DNA of 64,000 nt from Pieris napi (GCF_905475465.1 NC_062249.1:7700501-7764500), one strand, 5' to 3'. Positions 32,340 to 44,002 are shown, counted from the stretch's first letter. The notes: generated from the sequence alone by a model not told the origin. Made by a program: numbers and translations.

Positions 32340-34744
32340 ATGTAAATTATACTGTTTATATTCTATTTATAAATAAAATAACAAGTATGAGTAACTAGTT
32401 TATTTTTTTTAATTTGTGATTTTTAATACAAAATGTGACAGTAAGATTTGTTTATAATGTTGCTCACTTAAAAAAAGTAATACAATGTAAAAAAGAAGGT
32501 GCAACACACAATATAGGCACTAGCATGCAGCATATATAGTATATGTACTTGTAAAGAATAAAAATCAAATTACGAAGGAACATAAAAATTACGACAATGC
32601 TTCAAATAGCTAGCTAGCTCATGTTTCGGACTTTTTTAATAGCGATAATTATAGGATAAGGAATATTAAGCACCACGTGTGCCACCATGGTCAATTGACA
32701 CCTTAGTAATGTAAAAAATAGGTATCATACTACATATATCATTTGTGTCTGCCTTTAAGGCTGATGTTTATAAACCTTGTCAAAATGAAAAAAAATCAGA
32801 AAGGCAAACATATCGACTCTGGCTTTTCAAGTTATTAAATTTTTGAAGATTTTTTATAATTTAAAAATATATATTATAAATGTACGCTTGGCAGACCTGC
32901 CTTGCGATTCTGTAACTCACTTTTCGAACTCTCACAGCGGTTTTCGCAGTAAAATGACTGCTTCACGACTGATTTCAGCGCGACCGCCACTGCGAAAACC
33001 GCTGTGAGAGTTCGAAAAGTGTTCGTTTAAAAATTGTCTGCCAGCATTGTAGCGCTGCGTTTTCTATTAAAAGCATTTCAAAAGTATCGACAAAAAGAAG
33101 TGTGCTATATCATTTGCTCGTGTCTGCCTCTGGGGTTAATGGTTTATACCATTTAGATGACGAAGGAAATCTATAAGGCAGATGCCTCTGCATTATCACA
33201 CATTAAATCGTTTGCTCCATCCATGTAATTTGGTCCATCCAGTTAATACGAGCAAATCATATACTTAAATGCGCGCCAGCTTAATCGATTAAAATTATAT
33301 ATTTGTACATGGAGATTTATTTCTGTGTTGGGAAATATTACGTGTTTTTATTCTGATTTTTTTACAACAAGATCGCGTAGCTGCATATCTCAACTAGTAC
33401 AATTTATCTAAATATAATGAAATGAAAAATGCATATGTACCGTACATTTTTTTTGACAACCTAGGGTAATTATTGCTTGGCTTCATTAATTTCAGATAGA
33501 TGGTATAAAAACTGTGTTTCGCTCTGTCTGCGTAATGTTATAGTTTTTTTATTGATTGTAATTTATACTCTAACTTTATTTAAAATGTGTAAGCAATAAC
33601 ATTAAAATAATAAAAATCTAAATAGCATATACCTGATAATACCTACACCATATATTATAAAGCCTCAATTACATTTACTTCTCATCGGATTAAAATCATT
33701 GCCTCAAACATTTTTACGGTACAGAAACAAATTTTATATGTATAAAAACCAACACGTATTTTTTAGCTAAGAGCATTTCATCTGTCTATACTGTATCATC
33801 GTAATAAGTATTACAAATCACACATGCTTTATACGGCCTTTCTGGACTTTGATTTCTGATATGACACGATCAAATGAGTCATTCGAAAAAATGCTGATAT
33901 TATTTCTAAATGTTATACAGATTACGTGGTTGTTTTAAAATGAGTAAACTTTCAATTTAAATGAATAAGATTATTTAACTTTCATGATCTAAATTCTAAA
34001 GTATGATAAATAATTAGAGAAGTAAGCGTTTAACAGTTTTAGTCAGGAGTCGTAATTAATTGATCTTCTAATTTGTCTAAGATAAAATATGAATTTCATA
34101 GAGAAAAGCTTAGGAGAAAATATATTACACCGCATTGAAAACGACCCTGAATCGTGTTAACAAAGTTATTTCGGCCCCTAAGGATATATCCTTATATATC
34201 CTAAGTTTCATAAATAAAACTCCACGACCTTAGCCACTAGGGTTTCGGACCAGTCAGTGCTTAGACTGATTGAGAACCTCCACATTCATCGTATCTCAGA
34301 CGTTACAGTTTGATTCGCGCTGTGAAATATGGGTATTATGCAAACCGTTTTTCGTTTATGTCACCTGTAATGGTTAAGATGTTATTGTTGACCAAAGATC
34401 CTAAAAAATCTTTTTAAAACAGATACCATAGACCATGTATGAATATTGTTTAAGGTTATAAGGGATTCCTAATATGTTTAATAACAAAAAACCGTTTAGT
34501 GCAAATATGTAAAATTTTAACTAGCCCAAAAAGTGCTAACATGCAACAAATGGATAATTCAGTCATATTGTATTTTAAATTAATATTTAAAAAAATTACG
34601 GCACCATCTCTGTATAATTTGCTATTACAAGGCCATCACAACCAATCTGACAACTGAACTAATTTCAGGATGATTTTTTGTCAATATTGTAAATAACACA
34701 AAGGCTTAATTAAAAATATTTATTCACCTATTAAACAACCTTAA
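32340..34744. other. Convergent intergenic region
   Basis: 2.4 kb between two class B genes. Contains the hairpin MITE at 32899-33021 and otherwise AT-rich DNA in which I find no chorion domain remnant or other gene. A TTTATT at 34719-34724 is a likely poly(A) signal (AATAAA on the minus strand) for the gene to the right. Confidence 0.45.
32899..33021. mobile_element. Hairpin MITE with 31-bp perfect stem
   Basis: Starts GCCTTGCGATTCTGTAACTC. The segment from CTTTTCGAACTCTCAC to TTTTCGCAGT is repeated exactly in reverse complement (ACTGCGAAAA to GAGTTCGAAAAG), giving a 31-bp perfect stem around a loop of about 37 bases. The right terminal part present at 37188-37370 (GAGTTACAGAATCGC) is lost here. 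Confidence 0.88.
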
Positions 34745-35629
34745 CTAGTATACTGCACCCATTGGTGCATTAAAACCTGCTGGATAACCGTTGTAACCCA
34801 GCCCGTTCCCATACGCATTAGCGTATGCACTAGCTTTAGCATACGCTTTTGGATTAGCATATGCGTTTGGATTGGCATATGCGTTTGGATTGGCATACGC
34901 GTTTGGATTAGCCATCGCTGCGGGTTCATTGACACCTTCACTAACGATTCCAACGTTTCCATTTCCACACCCATAAGCCACCGCACCTTGTCCTGTGGCC
35001 GGTAAAGGACCTTCCAATGCCACAACGCCCAAAAATGGTAATTGCCCAGATACCGCTAACGGTCCTTCGATAGCTATATTGTCTGATTGAACAGTTATAC
35101 CAGTTGGTGCAATAGGAGAAGAGCTCATCACTCGTAGACCTCCGCCATTAGATGCAGCTAAATCAGCTAATGTCAAACCATATGTTAGTCCTGGAATATT
35201 GTGACCGATTGGAATTTCTTCAACATTAGGATTGGCATAATTTCCATAACATGATGGATAGGCATTTGGAGCATAGGCATTAGGGATGTAGACGTTGGCG
35301 GGGTAGGCATTTGCATATGCCATGTTGTTACCAGCTACAGCGGCAGCTTCAGCTGCATTCGCAGTATTTGCTACGGCATTAGCTGCAGGATTTCCAAGAC
35401 CAGCGGGGCTATATACCCCTATGCTTTGGCCGGTGATACTCTAAAATCAGAAAAAATAATAGTGTTTCTCAATACGATTTTTTTATTCAACATAAAGTTA
35501 CAGTAAAGTTAGTGATTATTTATTATTGTTGCAAATTATATAAAGAATATTAATTTATTTAATAAAAAGCTACTTATATACCTGAATTAACATCACCGAG
35601 ACGAAAATAACAATTGCCTTGGAAAACAT
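34745..35629 (-). CDS. Chorion protein, class B, with Tyr-Ala-Asn-Pro repeats
   Basis: CDS complement(join(34745..35440, 35582..35629)), 247 aa, the longest chorion protein here. Exon 1 encodes MFSKAIVIFVSVMLIQ with donor CAG/GTATAT; exon 2 starts SITGQSIGVYSPAG after CTGATTTTAG; phase 0. Residues about 115-184 are a class B domain (SSSPIAPTGITVQSDNI, AIEGPLAVSGQLPFLGV, YGCGNGNVGIVSEG). Both arms are low-complexity: an N-terminal Ala/Asn stretch, then at about 193-215 near-perfect ANPNAY hexapeptide repeats encoded by 18-bp units, continuing as AYAKASAYANAYGNG. These replace the Cys/Gly arms of silkmoth chorion. TATATAAATA lies 57 bp before the ATG. No class A partner is visible upstream (35.7-38.2 kb). 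Confidence 0.96.
34845..34915 (-). repeat. Coding minisatellite, 18-bp units
   Basis: Tandem units of the form GCGTTTGGATTGGCATAT on the plus strand, about four copies with one or two changes each, encode the ANPNAY repeats of the class B protein. Confidence 0.85.
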
Positions 35630-35676
35630 GTTTACGCCAACTCAAAAATAACAATGATTTTAAATTATAGTTCCCC

Positions 35677-35686
35677 TATTTATATA
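35677..35686 (-). promoter_or_regulatory. TATA box
   Basis: TATATAAATA on the minus strand, about 57 bp upstream of the ATG of the 34745-35629 chorion gene. Confidence 0.6.
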
Positions 35687-36052
35687 CACATCAAAATTGT
35701 ATAATTTATCAATTTTAACAATACTTAATCATTTTTGCATAATATATTTCATAAGAAATCAAACTTAACAATAATATTGAAATCGTTTCAACGAACTTTT
35801 AGTTTATTCGGTCAGTAATTACAATATTTTTATATAGATAACATACCTTCTGTGCTTTGAATGTAATATTAAATATTACAGTAGATTCTGAATCTTATTT
35901 CACTTCTACATAATCACCTTGTAATGTACGTCTTAATAATTCATAAATGTTACTTAGGAATTCAATCAGTTTACTCAAGCACGAACTAGTTTCGAGATAA
36001 CTTGGCCAGGAAGTACAATAGTTTTGTTTGTCGTTTAATATAATAGAATACA

Positions 36053-36250
36053 TTAGGAAAATGTAGTCCTGTTGTGTTGAAAATTATAAAAGTTTTCGAG
36101 AAAAGGGTACGGCCGTGCCGCTTTTTTGCTCGACTTGGCGGAGGTAATTGAATCATTAGGGGGTATCAATTGTAATTTTTTTACAATCTGTTCAGAAGTA
36201 ATCATTACATAGAAAAACACGAAAACACGCAAACCCAATAAAATGTACAT
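36053..36250 (-). CDS. Possible small secreted peptide (65 aa)
   Basis: An ATG-started frame with a convincing signal-peptide-like N-terminus (MYILLGLRVFVFFYVMITSE), then a polar basic chain (KKLQLIPPNDSITSAKSSKK) and an aromatic end (PFLENFYNFQHNRTTFS). Single exon, no cysteines. I see no TATA box or poly(A) signal at the expected distance. Its composition is more protein-like than other short frames in AT-rich spacer, and it lies where the missing divergent partner region would be, but it could still be chance. Not recognised. Confidence 0.3.
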   Translation of the reverse strand: MYILLGLRVFVFFYVMITSEQIVKKLQLIPPNDSITSAKSSKKAARPYPFLENFYNFQHNRTTFS

Positions 36251-36706
36251 TTTTGATCGTATATTTTGTAAATCTCCTGATTACGTACAACGTATGTAGT
36301 ATTTATCTAGAAAAAAAGTTTATGTAGCTACTTTTCCAAAAATAGCTCAATAAACGAAGTGTATGCTATTATAATAAGACATTAAAACTGTATTGATGAA
36401 TATATTTCACATCTTTGATTAGCTAATTAAGGATTTCCATAAACAAAAAAGAATCCACGAATTGACTTTTATGTAATAGGAGGCATACGGACAGGATGCT
36501 CATCTGCCGCCCATGGACAGCCAGAAGGCTTACATGTGCCTGCCTTTCAAAGCAGACTTCTATGAATATAACAGATACTCTTATATATTTTTTATTTTAT
36601 TGCCAGGTGTGAAATCTATCAAGTAGGTTAGATACCCTTTATTATATTCTAGACATATAGCAATTTTTCCGGCAACATTATTTTTATAAATCCAATATTG
36701 CAGCAT

Positions 36707-36833
36707 GAGCAGTGTTGGCCTAGTGGCTACAGCGTGCGACTCTCATACACGAGGTCGTAGGTTCAATCCCCGGCTGTGCACCAATGGACTTTCTTTCTAT
36801 GTGCCCATTTAACATTTGCTCGAACGGTGAATT
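36707..36833 (+). mobile_element. tRNA-derived SINE, 5' half only
   Basis: Starts GAGCAGTGTTGGCCTAGTGG, with the B-box-like GGTTCAATCCC, and breaks off after GCTCGAACGGTGAA. The 3' half is missing. Confidence 0.85.
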
Positions 36834-37187
36834 TATCTGTGAGAACGATCTAAGTTCTAAGGATATTTTGGTTAAGTATCCTTACTATGTGAGTTTTCTG
36901 TATAATTTATACAGTATGCTCTGTAGTTTGGCATGAGTAGTACTTGCGTAAAGAACACGATAGGACAAGCCATATTTCGCCAGATTAAAATACTATAAAA
37001 GATACAGCAAATAATTGAGATTCAGAAATATTGGATATTGGAACTAATAAAAACTACTCGAATATTTCATTTTTTATAACACCTGAGATTGAATTTTGAA
37101 TTGAATTCAGTCTCAGGTTTTGATGACGCTCTTCTTAAAGCCAAAACCAGCATCGGAATACTAGGCGTTGCCATTTCGAATGGCGTT

Positions 37188-37370
37188 CAGCCTTGCGATT
37201 CTGTAACTCACTTTTCGAACTCTCACAGCGGTTTTCTCGTCGCGGTCGCGCTCAAATCAGTCGTGAAGCAGTCATTTTACGATTTGGCATTCTGATAAGG
37301 AGAGAGCTTGTAGTTTATTGTTTGAGCGCGACCGAGAATTCGAAAAGTGAGTTACAGAATCGCAAGGCTG
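37188..37370. mobile_element. Hairpin MITE, complete copy
   Basis: Terminal inverted repeats of at least 32 bp: it starts CAGCCTTGCGATTCTGTAAC and ends GTTACAGAATCGCAAGGCTG, matching without a mismatch through CACTTTTCGAA. The centre has GAGCGCGACC-type sub-repeats and the TCAGTCGTGAAGCAGTCATT block common to other copies. No coding capacity. Inserted directly beside a LINE 3' end. Confidence 0.92.
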
Positions 37371-37371
37371 T

Positions 37372-37915
37372 TTTGCCATCATTTGGAAGGGCCCAAATTG
37401 GCCTCGATGAAGCTTGGTGTTCTGAGCTAGGCGAGACGGTACTTCAATCCGGGCGACTGCTTGTACACAGCGCGCAAATTCAGGCCCACATGGAGTACTG
37501 TTCTCACCTCTGGTCGGGAGTTCCCCATTACCAGCTCCTTCTACATGACCGTATTCAACGTAGAGCGATTCGAATCGTCTACGATCAGTCATTTTCCGAG
37601 ATCCCTAGGCATTGCGTAATTTTCAGAGAAATTGTTCGGATTAATGTAAAGTAAATACGTGCAACTGTTTCACCGTCAGATTTTGAGGCAGAATACTAAA
37701 ATCCACCAGTTTCAGCTCGACATCCGTCTTTCCACAACTGAGCGTTTTTTAATCATCACTACTATATGGAAACAGCTGCACCCTAAAGTATTTCCGAATC
37801 AATTCAACTTAAGACTTAACTTATTTAAAAGAGCGTAGCAATTCTAAGTGAGTGCCTATGGGCGGCCGCGGCGGGGCGGTATCACTTAACATCAGATGAG
37901 CCCGTTTACGCCATG
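37372..37915 (+). mobile_element. LINE (non-LTR retrotransposon) 3' end fragment
   Basis: The translation shows the C-terminal part of a lepidopteran non-LTR reverse transcriptase: IQAHMEYCSHLWSGVP, then YQLLLHDRIQRRAIRIV, and after a frame change RLSTTERFLIITTIWKQLHP. The 3' tail reads CGGGGCGGTATCACTTAACA then TCAGATGAGCCCGTTTACGC. Reverse copies of the same 3' end occur at 49.1, 50.0 and 54.1 kb. Frames are broken and the 5' part is absent, so it is dead. Confidence 0.82.
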
Positions 37916-38243
37916 TCATATAATAATTTAAATATAAGTATGTAAATAGTAAATTTTAAATGCATAAATATATTAAAAATATAAAATCACCTTCGGGCAC
38001 TGATAATAGTTGAATGAAGATTAAGACTACCTATACTCACTATTACTTAAAAGCTTATATGTAGAAACTTATCAAACAATATTCAAAATATAAATTTTTT
38101 TTATCTTTTTATTTTTATGTTAAAATTTACCATTCGTTGTATTTTTACTGGTTTTTAATGCCAGATGAAGGGTAGTGAATAAAAAATAAGAAATATTTCG
38201 GAAATGTACAATTCTTTTATTTTGTAATCTTAAGGTCTACGTC

Positions 38244-39231
38244 TTATATTCTTCCACATCCACAGCCACTGTTGTATCCATATGACGCTGGGCCAGCCAG
38301 ACCTGCAGCATATGGGGAAGGCATACCGCGAGCCGCCATAGCTGGAGCGGCAAGAGCAGAAGCGGGCATGCCCTGGGCGTACCCATAAGCTCCGTACGCA
38401 TTGAGATCCTCGTTTAAGATTGCAACGTTTCCATTACCGCATCCATACGCAACGCCTCCCGAACCAGCAGTTGGCAGTGTTCCTTCTAAAGCAACGGCCC
38501 CAAGGAATGGAATCTCACCACTGACTAGGAGTGGTCCTTCAATTGCGTTTTCAGAGATGAGAGACACGCCGTTGGGTGCGATTGGTGACGAGCTTGTTAC
38601 AGCAAGACCTCCACCGTTGGAGGCTGCAACTGTTGCTGGGACGAGACCTCCGCTCATGCCGTAGCCAAATCTGGATTCCATGCCTACTTCGTATTCAGCA
38701 GCACGCATTCTTCCAGCGGAGTTCCAAGGTCCAGACCATTCGGCGTTGCATGGAGATGCCCATTCAGCCCCCCGAAGGGCAACTGGCTCCATGGCGTAAG
38801 GGGCGGAAGCCCATCCATATCCTTCAGCTAAACCATTGTAAGCGCCAATGCATTGGCTGCTTATAGCCTGCAAAAGTCATAATTATAATTACTTTTTGTT
38901 CTGTACTAAACTCGAAGCGTTTCGTAATCTTTTATAATAAAAGTTAAATATGCCAAGATTAACCAATTACACAATTTTTACCGAAATGTCAGTAAAATCA
39001 TACCAAACCTTTAAAAAAATTTAGCAATTTTATTATTAAAATTGTATGTAGGCTGTTACAACAAATTAATGCTGTGTTTAATCTTTTTAAGAAACTATTT
39101 CTGTGACGATAGCATAATATAAAATTATGAGTGATATATCTTCTGAAATTGCGTTATGTGTGGCTTATCGCTTCATATCTTACCTGAATAAGTAGGGCTT
39201 GAGCGCAGAAAAGGATAGTTTTGAAAGACAT
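38244..39231 (-). CDS. Chorion protein, class B
   Basis: CDS complement(join(38244..38867, 39184..39231)), 223 aa. Exon 1 encodes MSFKTILFCAQALLIQ with donor CAG/GTAAGA; exon 2 starts AISSQCIGAYNG after TTTTGCAG; phase 0. Residues about 100-169 form a class B domain (SSSPIAPNGVSLISENA, IEGPLLVSGEIPFLGA, YGCGNGNVAILNED). The N-terminal arm contains Trp/Ser/Pro-rich sequence (AEWASPCNAEWSGPWNS), unusual for chorion. The C-terminal arm is Ala/Gly/Pro/Tyr-rich and ends GCGCGRI, a short Cys-Gly tail. Divergent with the class A gene at 39449, with 217 bp between the ATGs, the tightest pair here. Confidence 0.97.
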
Positions 39232-39448
39232 GATTGTTTGTTCGAATGAATGAAAAATACAAAATACTCCTTTTATATATGTCATTTACACAATGGAATT
39301 TTATGTCGTAATTAAGTTAAATGTATGAATAAATAACAATTAGAATTTAATTATGAAATGTTTTCGATAAAGTTTATTAGGACATTGCCCTATAAAAAGT
39401 GTTACATTTTCTTTTGGAAATTATTCTGTGGATTCAGTGAAAACAAAC
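39232..39448. promoter_or_regulatory. Bidirectional chorion A/B promoter
   Basis: 217 bp between divergent ATGs. TATATAAAA on the minus strand at 39271-39279 serves the class B gene; TATAAAA at 39391-39397 serves the class A gene. Each is about 50-60 bp from its ATG. A GATAA word is at 39366-39370, the type of site bound by the GATA factor known from silkmoth chorion promoters. Co-expression of both genes in follicle cells is expected. Confidence 0.75.
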
Positions 39449-40130
39449 ATGTCTACTTTCAGCATTGTCTTCCTCTGCCTCCAAGCTTGCTTGGTCCAGG
39501 TAAAAACACAGAAATTAATAAGTTTAATTAATAATTTCACAAACTTGTTTATTAGTTTTTGATTTTGTCTATGAACTCTTAATTAATAATTAAATCTCTT
39601 ATATTAAAAAACATCATCTAATTTATTATTAATTATAAATCTATGTCTAATATCGATACGGTTGGTGGGTGTGAATTAAACGACCCTTTTTTCAATCCCA
39701 TTTTTATAAGTATATACTTCATAACGAAAGATTTAAAGTAAATATTTGTATTTATTTACAGACCGCGTTCGGTTGGATTGCTGAAGCACCATGTGCAGCA
39801 GGTAACCCCATGCCATCATGGGGGCTTGCCGGTCCCGCAGCAATTGGACTTGCCCCTGGTATGGCTCCCGCTCAATTTGCTCCCGGTGCATTCGCCCCTG
39901 CATCTGCCCCATTTGCCCCAGTCGGATACGAAGCTGGAATCGGTGCGTACGGTGGTGAAGGTATCGGTGACGTAGCCGTAGCCGGAGAGATGCCAGTAGC
40001 TGGTACCACTATGGTAGCTGGTCAGGTGCCCATACTCGGTGCTGTACGCTTCGCGGGTGACCTCCCAGCTGGTGGTGTCGTCTCAATCGCAGGAAGCTGC
40101 GGATGTGGAAGATCTCCATACATGTACTAA
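39449..40130 (+). CDS. Chorion protein, class A
   Basis: CDS join(39449..39499, 39762..40130), 139 aa. Exon 1 encodes MSTFSIVFLCLQACLVQ with donor CAG/GTAAAA; exon 2 starts TAFGWIAEAPC after TTATTTACAG; phase 0. The left arm is Pro/Ala-rich (PGMAPAQFAPGAFAPAS). Residues about 80-133 are the class A central domain (GEGIGDVAVAGEMPVAGT, VPILGAVRFAGDLPAGG, SIAGSCGCG), followed by a very short right arm. The domain is almost identical, at protein and largely at DNA level, to that of the class A gene at 60069-60905. AATAAA at about 40165-40170. Partner: 38244(-). Confidence 0.97.
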
Positions 40131-41495
40131 GCTGCTATGTTTAAAAGAAGATACGACAGTTTTGAATAAATAAAAACATATGATTTATTTTTTTGTATCA
40201 TTATCTTGAGTTCATCCCTGTGCACACTTCGTTGTACGAGTATTAGTTTAATAATACATTGTATTAAAAAGGTAAAACACTCGACACATAAATTAATATT
40301 AAGAAATTACAAAAAAAGCGTGCCCCTTGGTGTATGCTGTCTAAACTTTTAAAAGCTATGCTACAGTAATTTGCAAAAACCAATTGGCGAAAATCATGCC
40401 AAGTAAAATTCTCAACTATAAATTCTTGAGGCTAAAAAACTGGATGTATGAATATGACACAACAACAAAAAATTTAGTGGAGGAATGTATGGAGATGGTT
40501 GGATTGCATCAGGGGAATCAGTCATAACATCACATCACGTTCTAGCCTATTTATTAACAATGTTAACTTCTGGCTAACTCTCAAATTTGTTCTGGTTTTA
40601 ATTTGTTGTTCGATTTTTAGTTTTCTTTATATGTAAAGAGCGCAACGAACCTAGGAAGAGGCTATAAAAGGCAGCTGCCTCAGCCCATGTACATGGCAGT
40701 CGCAACACATGTTAGTGGTTGCCGGGGAGGTCATCACTCCCAGGAAAAACTTCGAAACCGAATGTAGATTCGGCTACAGCCGGTTCGTAAGAGATAATGC
40801 CTAGACAAGCTGACTGTGAAAGACTTATAGAAAGAAAGATGGTTCTTACGAAACCTGGAATTAATTCGGTTCGTACGGTAAAGAAACGAGGCAGCCCAAA
40901 CAATTCTTCAAACCACTCTCCATAGTACTCTTTGTAAAATGATACCATTCATGATTTGATTTCTATCGAAATAGATAACACTATAACCAAAACAAATCTT
41001 AAATTAAATTCGAGCAATGATTACCCATAACCGAGGAGTAACTACCGTGAATTTCATGAAAGTGGATGAAGCAAGAAAGGTCAGGACCGTAGCAAGTGGA
41101 GATCTTGGTCTCTGCGTACCCCTTCGGGAAAATGGATTGATGATATACGATTTAAAGTTTCTGTTAAATATATAGTTTCAAAATCAGGATTCCTGTATGG
41201 CAGACACGATTTTGCCAAAGGTCACGCTTAGAGCTAAGTCTCGACTTAATCTGAGAGTAGCTTCAGCTGTTTTTTTGTGTCTGTCCGAAGATATAAGGAT
41301 TACGGTGCAGAATAATAGTGGTGATTTTTACCAAACTAACTGTTGTGGTCTCTGGCACAATGACCAACGCTGTGGAACACGTCTGCTCCACATTATTATG
41401 CTGAGCCAGGGCCAGTTACAAACACACACATTACATACCTAAAATGTACCTTACCTTGTGTGTGTTTCGTTTGTAATCAATGCTTACTTACTTAC

Positions 41496-41740
41496 TTACT
41501 TTCGAACACCAGTTGTTACTAGGTCCTTACGAACTCTATCCCACCAACATCCTCGGTCGGGTTTCCTCTTGCCACCAGGTTGAGATTCAATAAAGACCTT
41601 GGGGCTATGTTGTTTGCGCATATGTCTCAACCACTTGGGTCTGTTCCATTTTACGCATTTGACGATGTTTAGCGTCGTCAAGGATGTTACTACGTTCATC
41701 ATTGAAGTGAATACGCCAAACACGGTCTTTGCGAAAAGTT
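41496..41740 (-). mobile_element. LINE-like C-terminal fragment
   Basis: Minus-strand frames read PKWLRHMRKQHSPKVF and PGGKRKPDRGCWWDRV then RKDLVTTGVRK. This matches the general pattern of the end of non-LTR retrotransposon ORF2 (W-GHV, a G-R-P-RW segment, then D-L---GV). Frames are broken. Family uncertain. Confidence 0.5.
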
Positions 41741-42004
41741 CTCCAAAAAATAAAAAAAAAATAAAAAAAGTTTAAAAAGTAAATATTATTATTATTATTA
41801 TGTGTGCGTTTATAGTATATATACATGAAATTGTTTCGATGTAATTGTATCGATATAATTAACAGATGGTTCTTGAAACTGAGATGCATTTTATACTTGT
41901 GGAGGAAGGATGTGCTGCTCCTCCTTCCTAAATGAAGTATCCTTAACCATTCTAACCTCTGACCGATGACTATCGTCGAGATGTATATGTCGCAATCAAC
42001 TAGA

Positions 42005-42444
42005 TTAATTAGCCGTAACAGCCTTTTAACTAAACGGCGCCGTTTAACTAGCGGCCTGAAAGATATTCAGCCGTAGCGTTTGTTACAACATTTAATAAAC
42101 TGGCTGGCTAATGCTTGGGCCATTCGTACGATAGAGTCATTTTTTGGCAGAAATAAATAAGATGAAACATATCACATAGAAATATATCTTTTAAAATTTT
42201 GTCCCTACTCTCATCCATCGTACTTGTTGTTTTTCATGAAACTTTGGAAAACACCATCAAAGTTGTAGTATGCCTACGCCTTATTGACAGTTTAAGGAGT
42301 TTCGTTTCGAGTTTAAGAGTGGCAGAAAGTGGAATTAAATTTAAATTAATAGTCAACAGGCTAGGCAAGTAATTAAATGTCATCGATCCAAGTCATTTGC
42401 CCGCTAGTTAAACGGCTAGGCTGTTAATTGAACGGCTAATTAAG
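42005..42444. mobile_element. MITE with long imperfect terminal inverted repeats
   Basis: Left end TTAATTAGCCGTAACAGCC, then TTAACTAAACGG; right end AAACGGCTAGGCTGTTAATT then GAACGGCTAATTAA. Each end is itself built from inverted GCCGTT/AACGGC words. About 440 bp, non-coding. Confidence 0.65.
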
Positions 42445-42968
42445 TCAGTTGGCTGTGACATATATGTATGTATATCCGCGGTTTCACTTCCTTAGCGCGT
42501 TTCAAGGTATGGCGTCCTCGAAGTGATTGTAGGTGTAAATTATAGGTGTCGTCGCTACATACTGAATAGCACCTAACAATAGAATATAGTTTTGTTTTTC
42601 ATGAAATAGTGGGAGGTTTTCTAATAAGGATTATATTATTATGTTGCCATATGATGACTAATCGGGCAGGATTTCACCTTTCAAACCAATTTACAAGTAA
42701 TACGTTTTGTGTCAGCAAGTATGTAGTGTTAAAACGTGACAGTTGTGTAAATAATAAAACTGATTAGCAAACATATTGTACAACGGATAATAATTAACAT
42801 TTTAATAATATTTAACATTAAAATATATTTGAATTATTTAAAATTGTGTAATTCCACTAGATAGCACAGGTATCTTAATTAAAATAATTAATGCAATTTT
42901 GGATGCAAAAAATAAATGATGTATTTATTCAATTAAAACAGTTGATACATAAATCGTAGTTATAAGTT

Positions 42969-44002
42969 TCAATGCAGGCAACCGCAAGGTCTTGCAGGTG
43001 GAAATGCTGGAACAGACCCGTGTCCACAACCTGGTCTGACTGATGGAATTTCCCATGGTCTGCCAGGATGGTTTAGACCTCTGACAGATGGAATTTCATG
43101 CGGTCTCACGGACGTTTCGTATGCAGATTCGAACCCAGAAGTTTCACTTAAAATTCCAACATTACCATTACCACAGCCATACGAAACACTACCATATCCC
43201 TGAGTAGGTATGGATCCTTCGAACGCAACAGCACTTAGGAAAGGCAACTGCCCATACACCGAAACCGGCCCTTCGATGACATTCTCCGATGTTATAGATA
43301 GAACTCCAGGTGCAATTGGCGAAGAACTTCTCGTGGTCAGATCACAGCCCGAGGCAGATAAAGAAGTTATATCTAGTGAGTGATATTGGTCGTATGGCAA
43401 GTTTACATGTGGAATTCCAGAACAGCCTCCAGATGAAGTTGGACTAACTATGCCGGCCCAATTAGGGATTCTTTCGCTGCATATGCACTGGCTGGTTATA
43501 ACCTAGAACAAAAAAATATAGGCTATTAAAATGTATTATTCTGGTCTATTATAATAAGAATATGAAATAAATAAAGCAGTGGCGCTACGACCTTTCTAGG
43601 TCTGGGCCTCAGATTTCTGTGTCTGTTTCAAGATCATTTGTCAATCTAATAGGCAAGTAGGTGATCGGACTCCTGTGCCTGTCACACGCCGACGACTTGT
43701 TGGGTCTCTTTCGTTCACCGTTCGAGCGAATGTTAAATGCGCACATAGAAAGAAAGTCCATTGGTGATCGAACCTACGACCTCATGGATGAGAGTCACAC
43801 GCTGAAGCCACTAGATCAACTTTATGAAAATACAAATCTATGAAAATCTTAGATATTTTTAAGTAAAACATTATGCACTATATTTAAATTTATCGAAACC
43901 AAAGCAACAGCTGAATCGTACAGTATAATAACATGAAAATACTTTTTATATTTTGATTACCTGGATAAGAAGAGCTTGAAATAAAACAAGTAATTTAAAC
44001 AT
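42969..44002 (-). CDS. Chorion protein, class B, with Cys/Pro-rich arms
   Basis: CDS complement(join(42969..43502, 43961..44002)), 191 aa. Exon 1 encodes MFKLLVLFQALLIQ (14 codons, donor CAG/GTAATC); exon 2 starts VITSQCICSERIP after TTGTTCTAG; phase 0. Residues about 65-134 are a more diverged class B domain (SSSPIAPGVLSITSENV, IEGPVSVYGQLPFLSA, YGCGNGNVGILSET); one residue is missing between AP and V, where other copies read APNGV. The right arm has two copies of a PxEIPSVR unit (RPHEIPSVRGLNHPG and RPWEIPSVRPG) and ends in a Pro/Cys tail (PARPCGCLH). The intron contains a SINE. Likely divergent partner: class A gene at 45904, 1.9 kb away. Confidence 0.94.
43576..43822 (-). mobile_element. 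tRNA-derived SINE, reverse, with internal deletion
   Basis: Left end GCAGTGGCGCTACGACC, right end GAAGCCACTAGATCAAC. The CTGTGCACC segment beside the B-box is missing (TCCATTGGTGATCGAACC). Lies in the intron of the 42969-44002 chorion gene. Confidence 0.85.

Larger units (their letters stand above)
35687..38243. other. Intergenic region rich in mobile elements
   Basis: 2.5 kb between two same-strand class B genes. It holds a possible small reading frame (36053-36250), a fragment of the reversed LINE-end repeat at about 36478-36550 (GCTCATCTGCCGCCCATGG), a truncated SINE, a complete hairpin MITE and a LINE 3' end. A class A partner for the left gene would be expected here but no trace is visible. 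Confidence 0.5.
40131..42968. other. Intergenic region with retroelement debris and a MITE
   Basis: 2.8 kb between convergent genes. 40400-41450 is less AT-rich and looks like old retroelement sequence without a readable frame. 41496-41740 carries a LINE-like C-terminal fragment on the minus strand, and 42005-42444 a palindromic MITE. No gene supported. Confidence 0.5.

Noticed and set aside
34741..35025. 94-codon minus-strand frame in the class B gene
   Set aside because: Alternate frame of the ANPNAY minisatellite; the class B frame is clearly the coding one.
37193..37654. 153-codon open frame
   Set aside because: It runs from a MITE into a LINE 3' fragment and only the right part is a decayed reverse transcriptase.
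41790..41803. ATT trinucleotide run
   Set aside because: Short simple-sequence tract without further significance.
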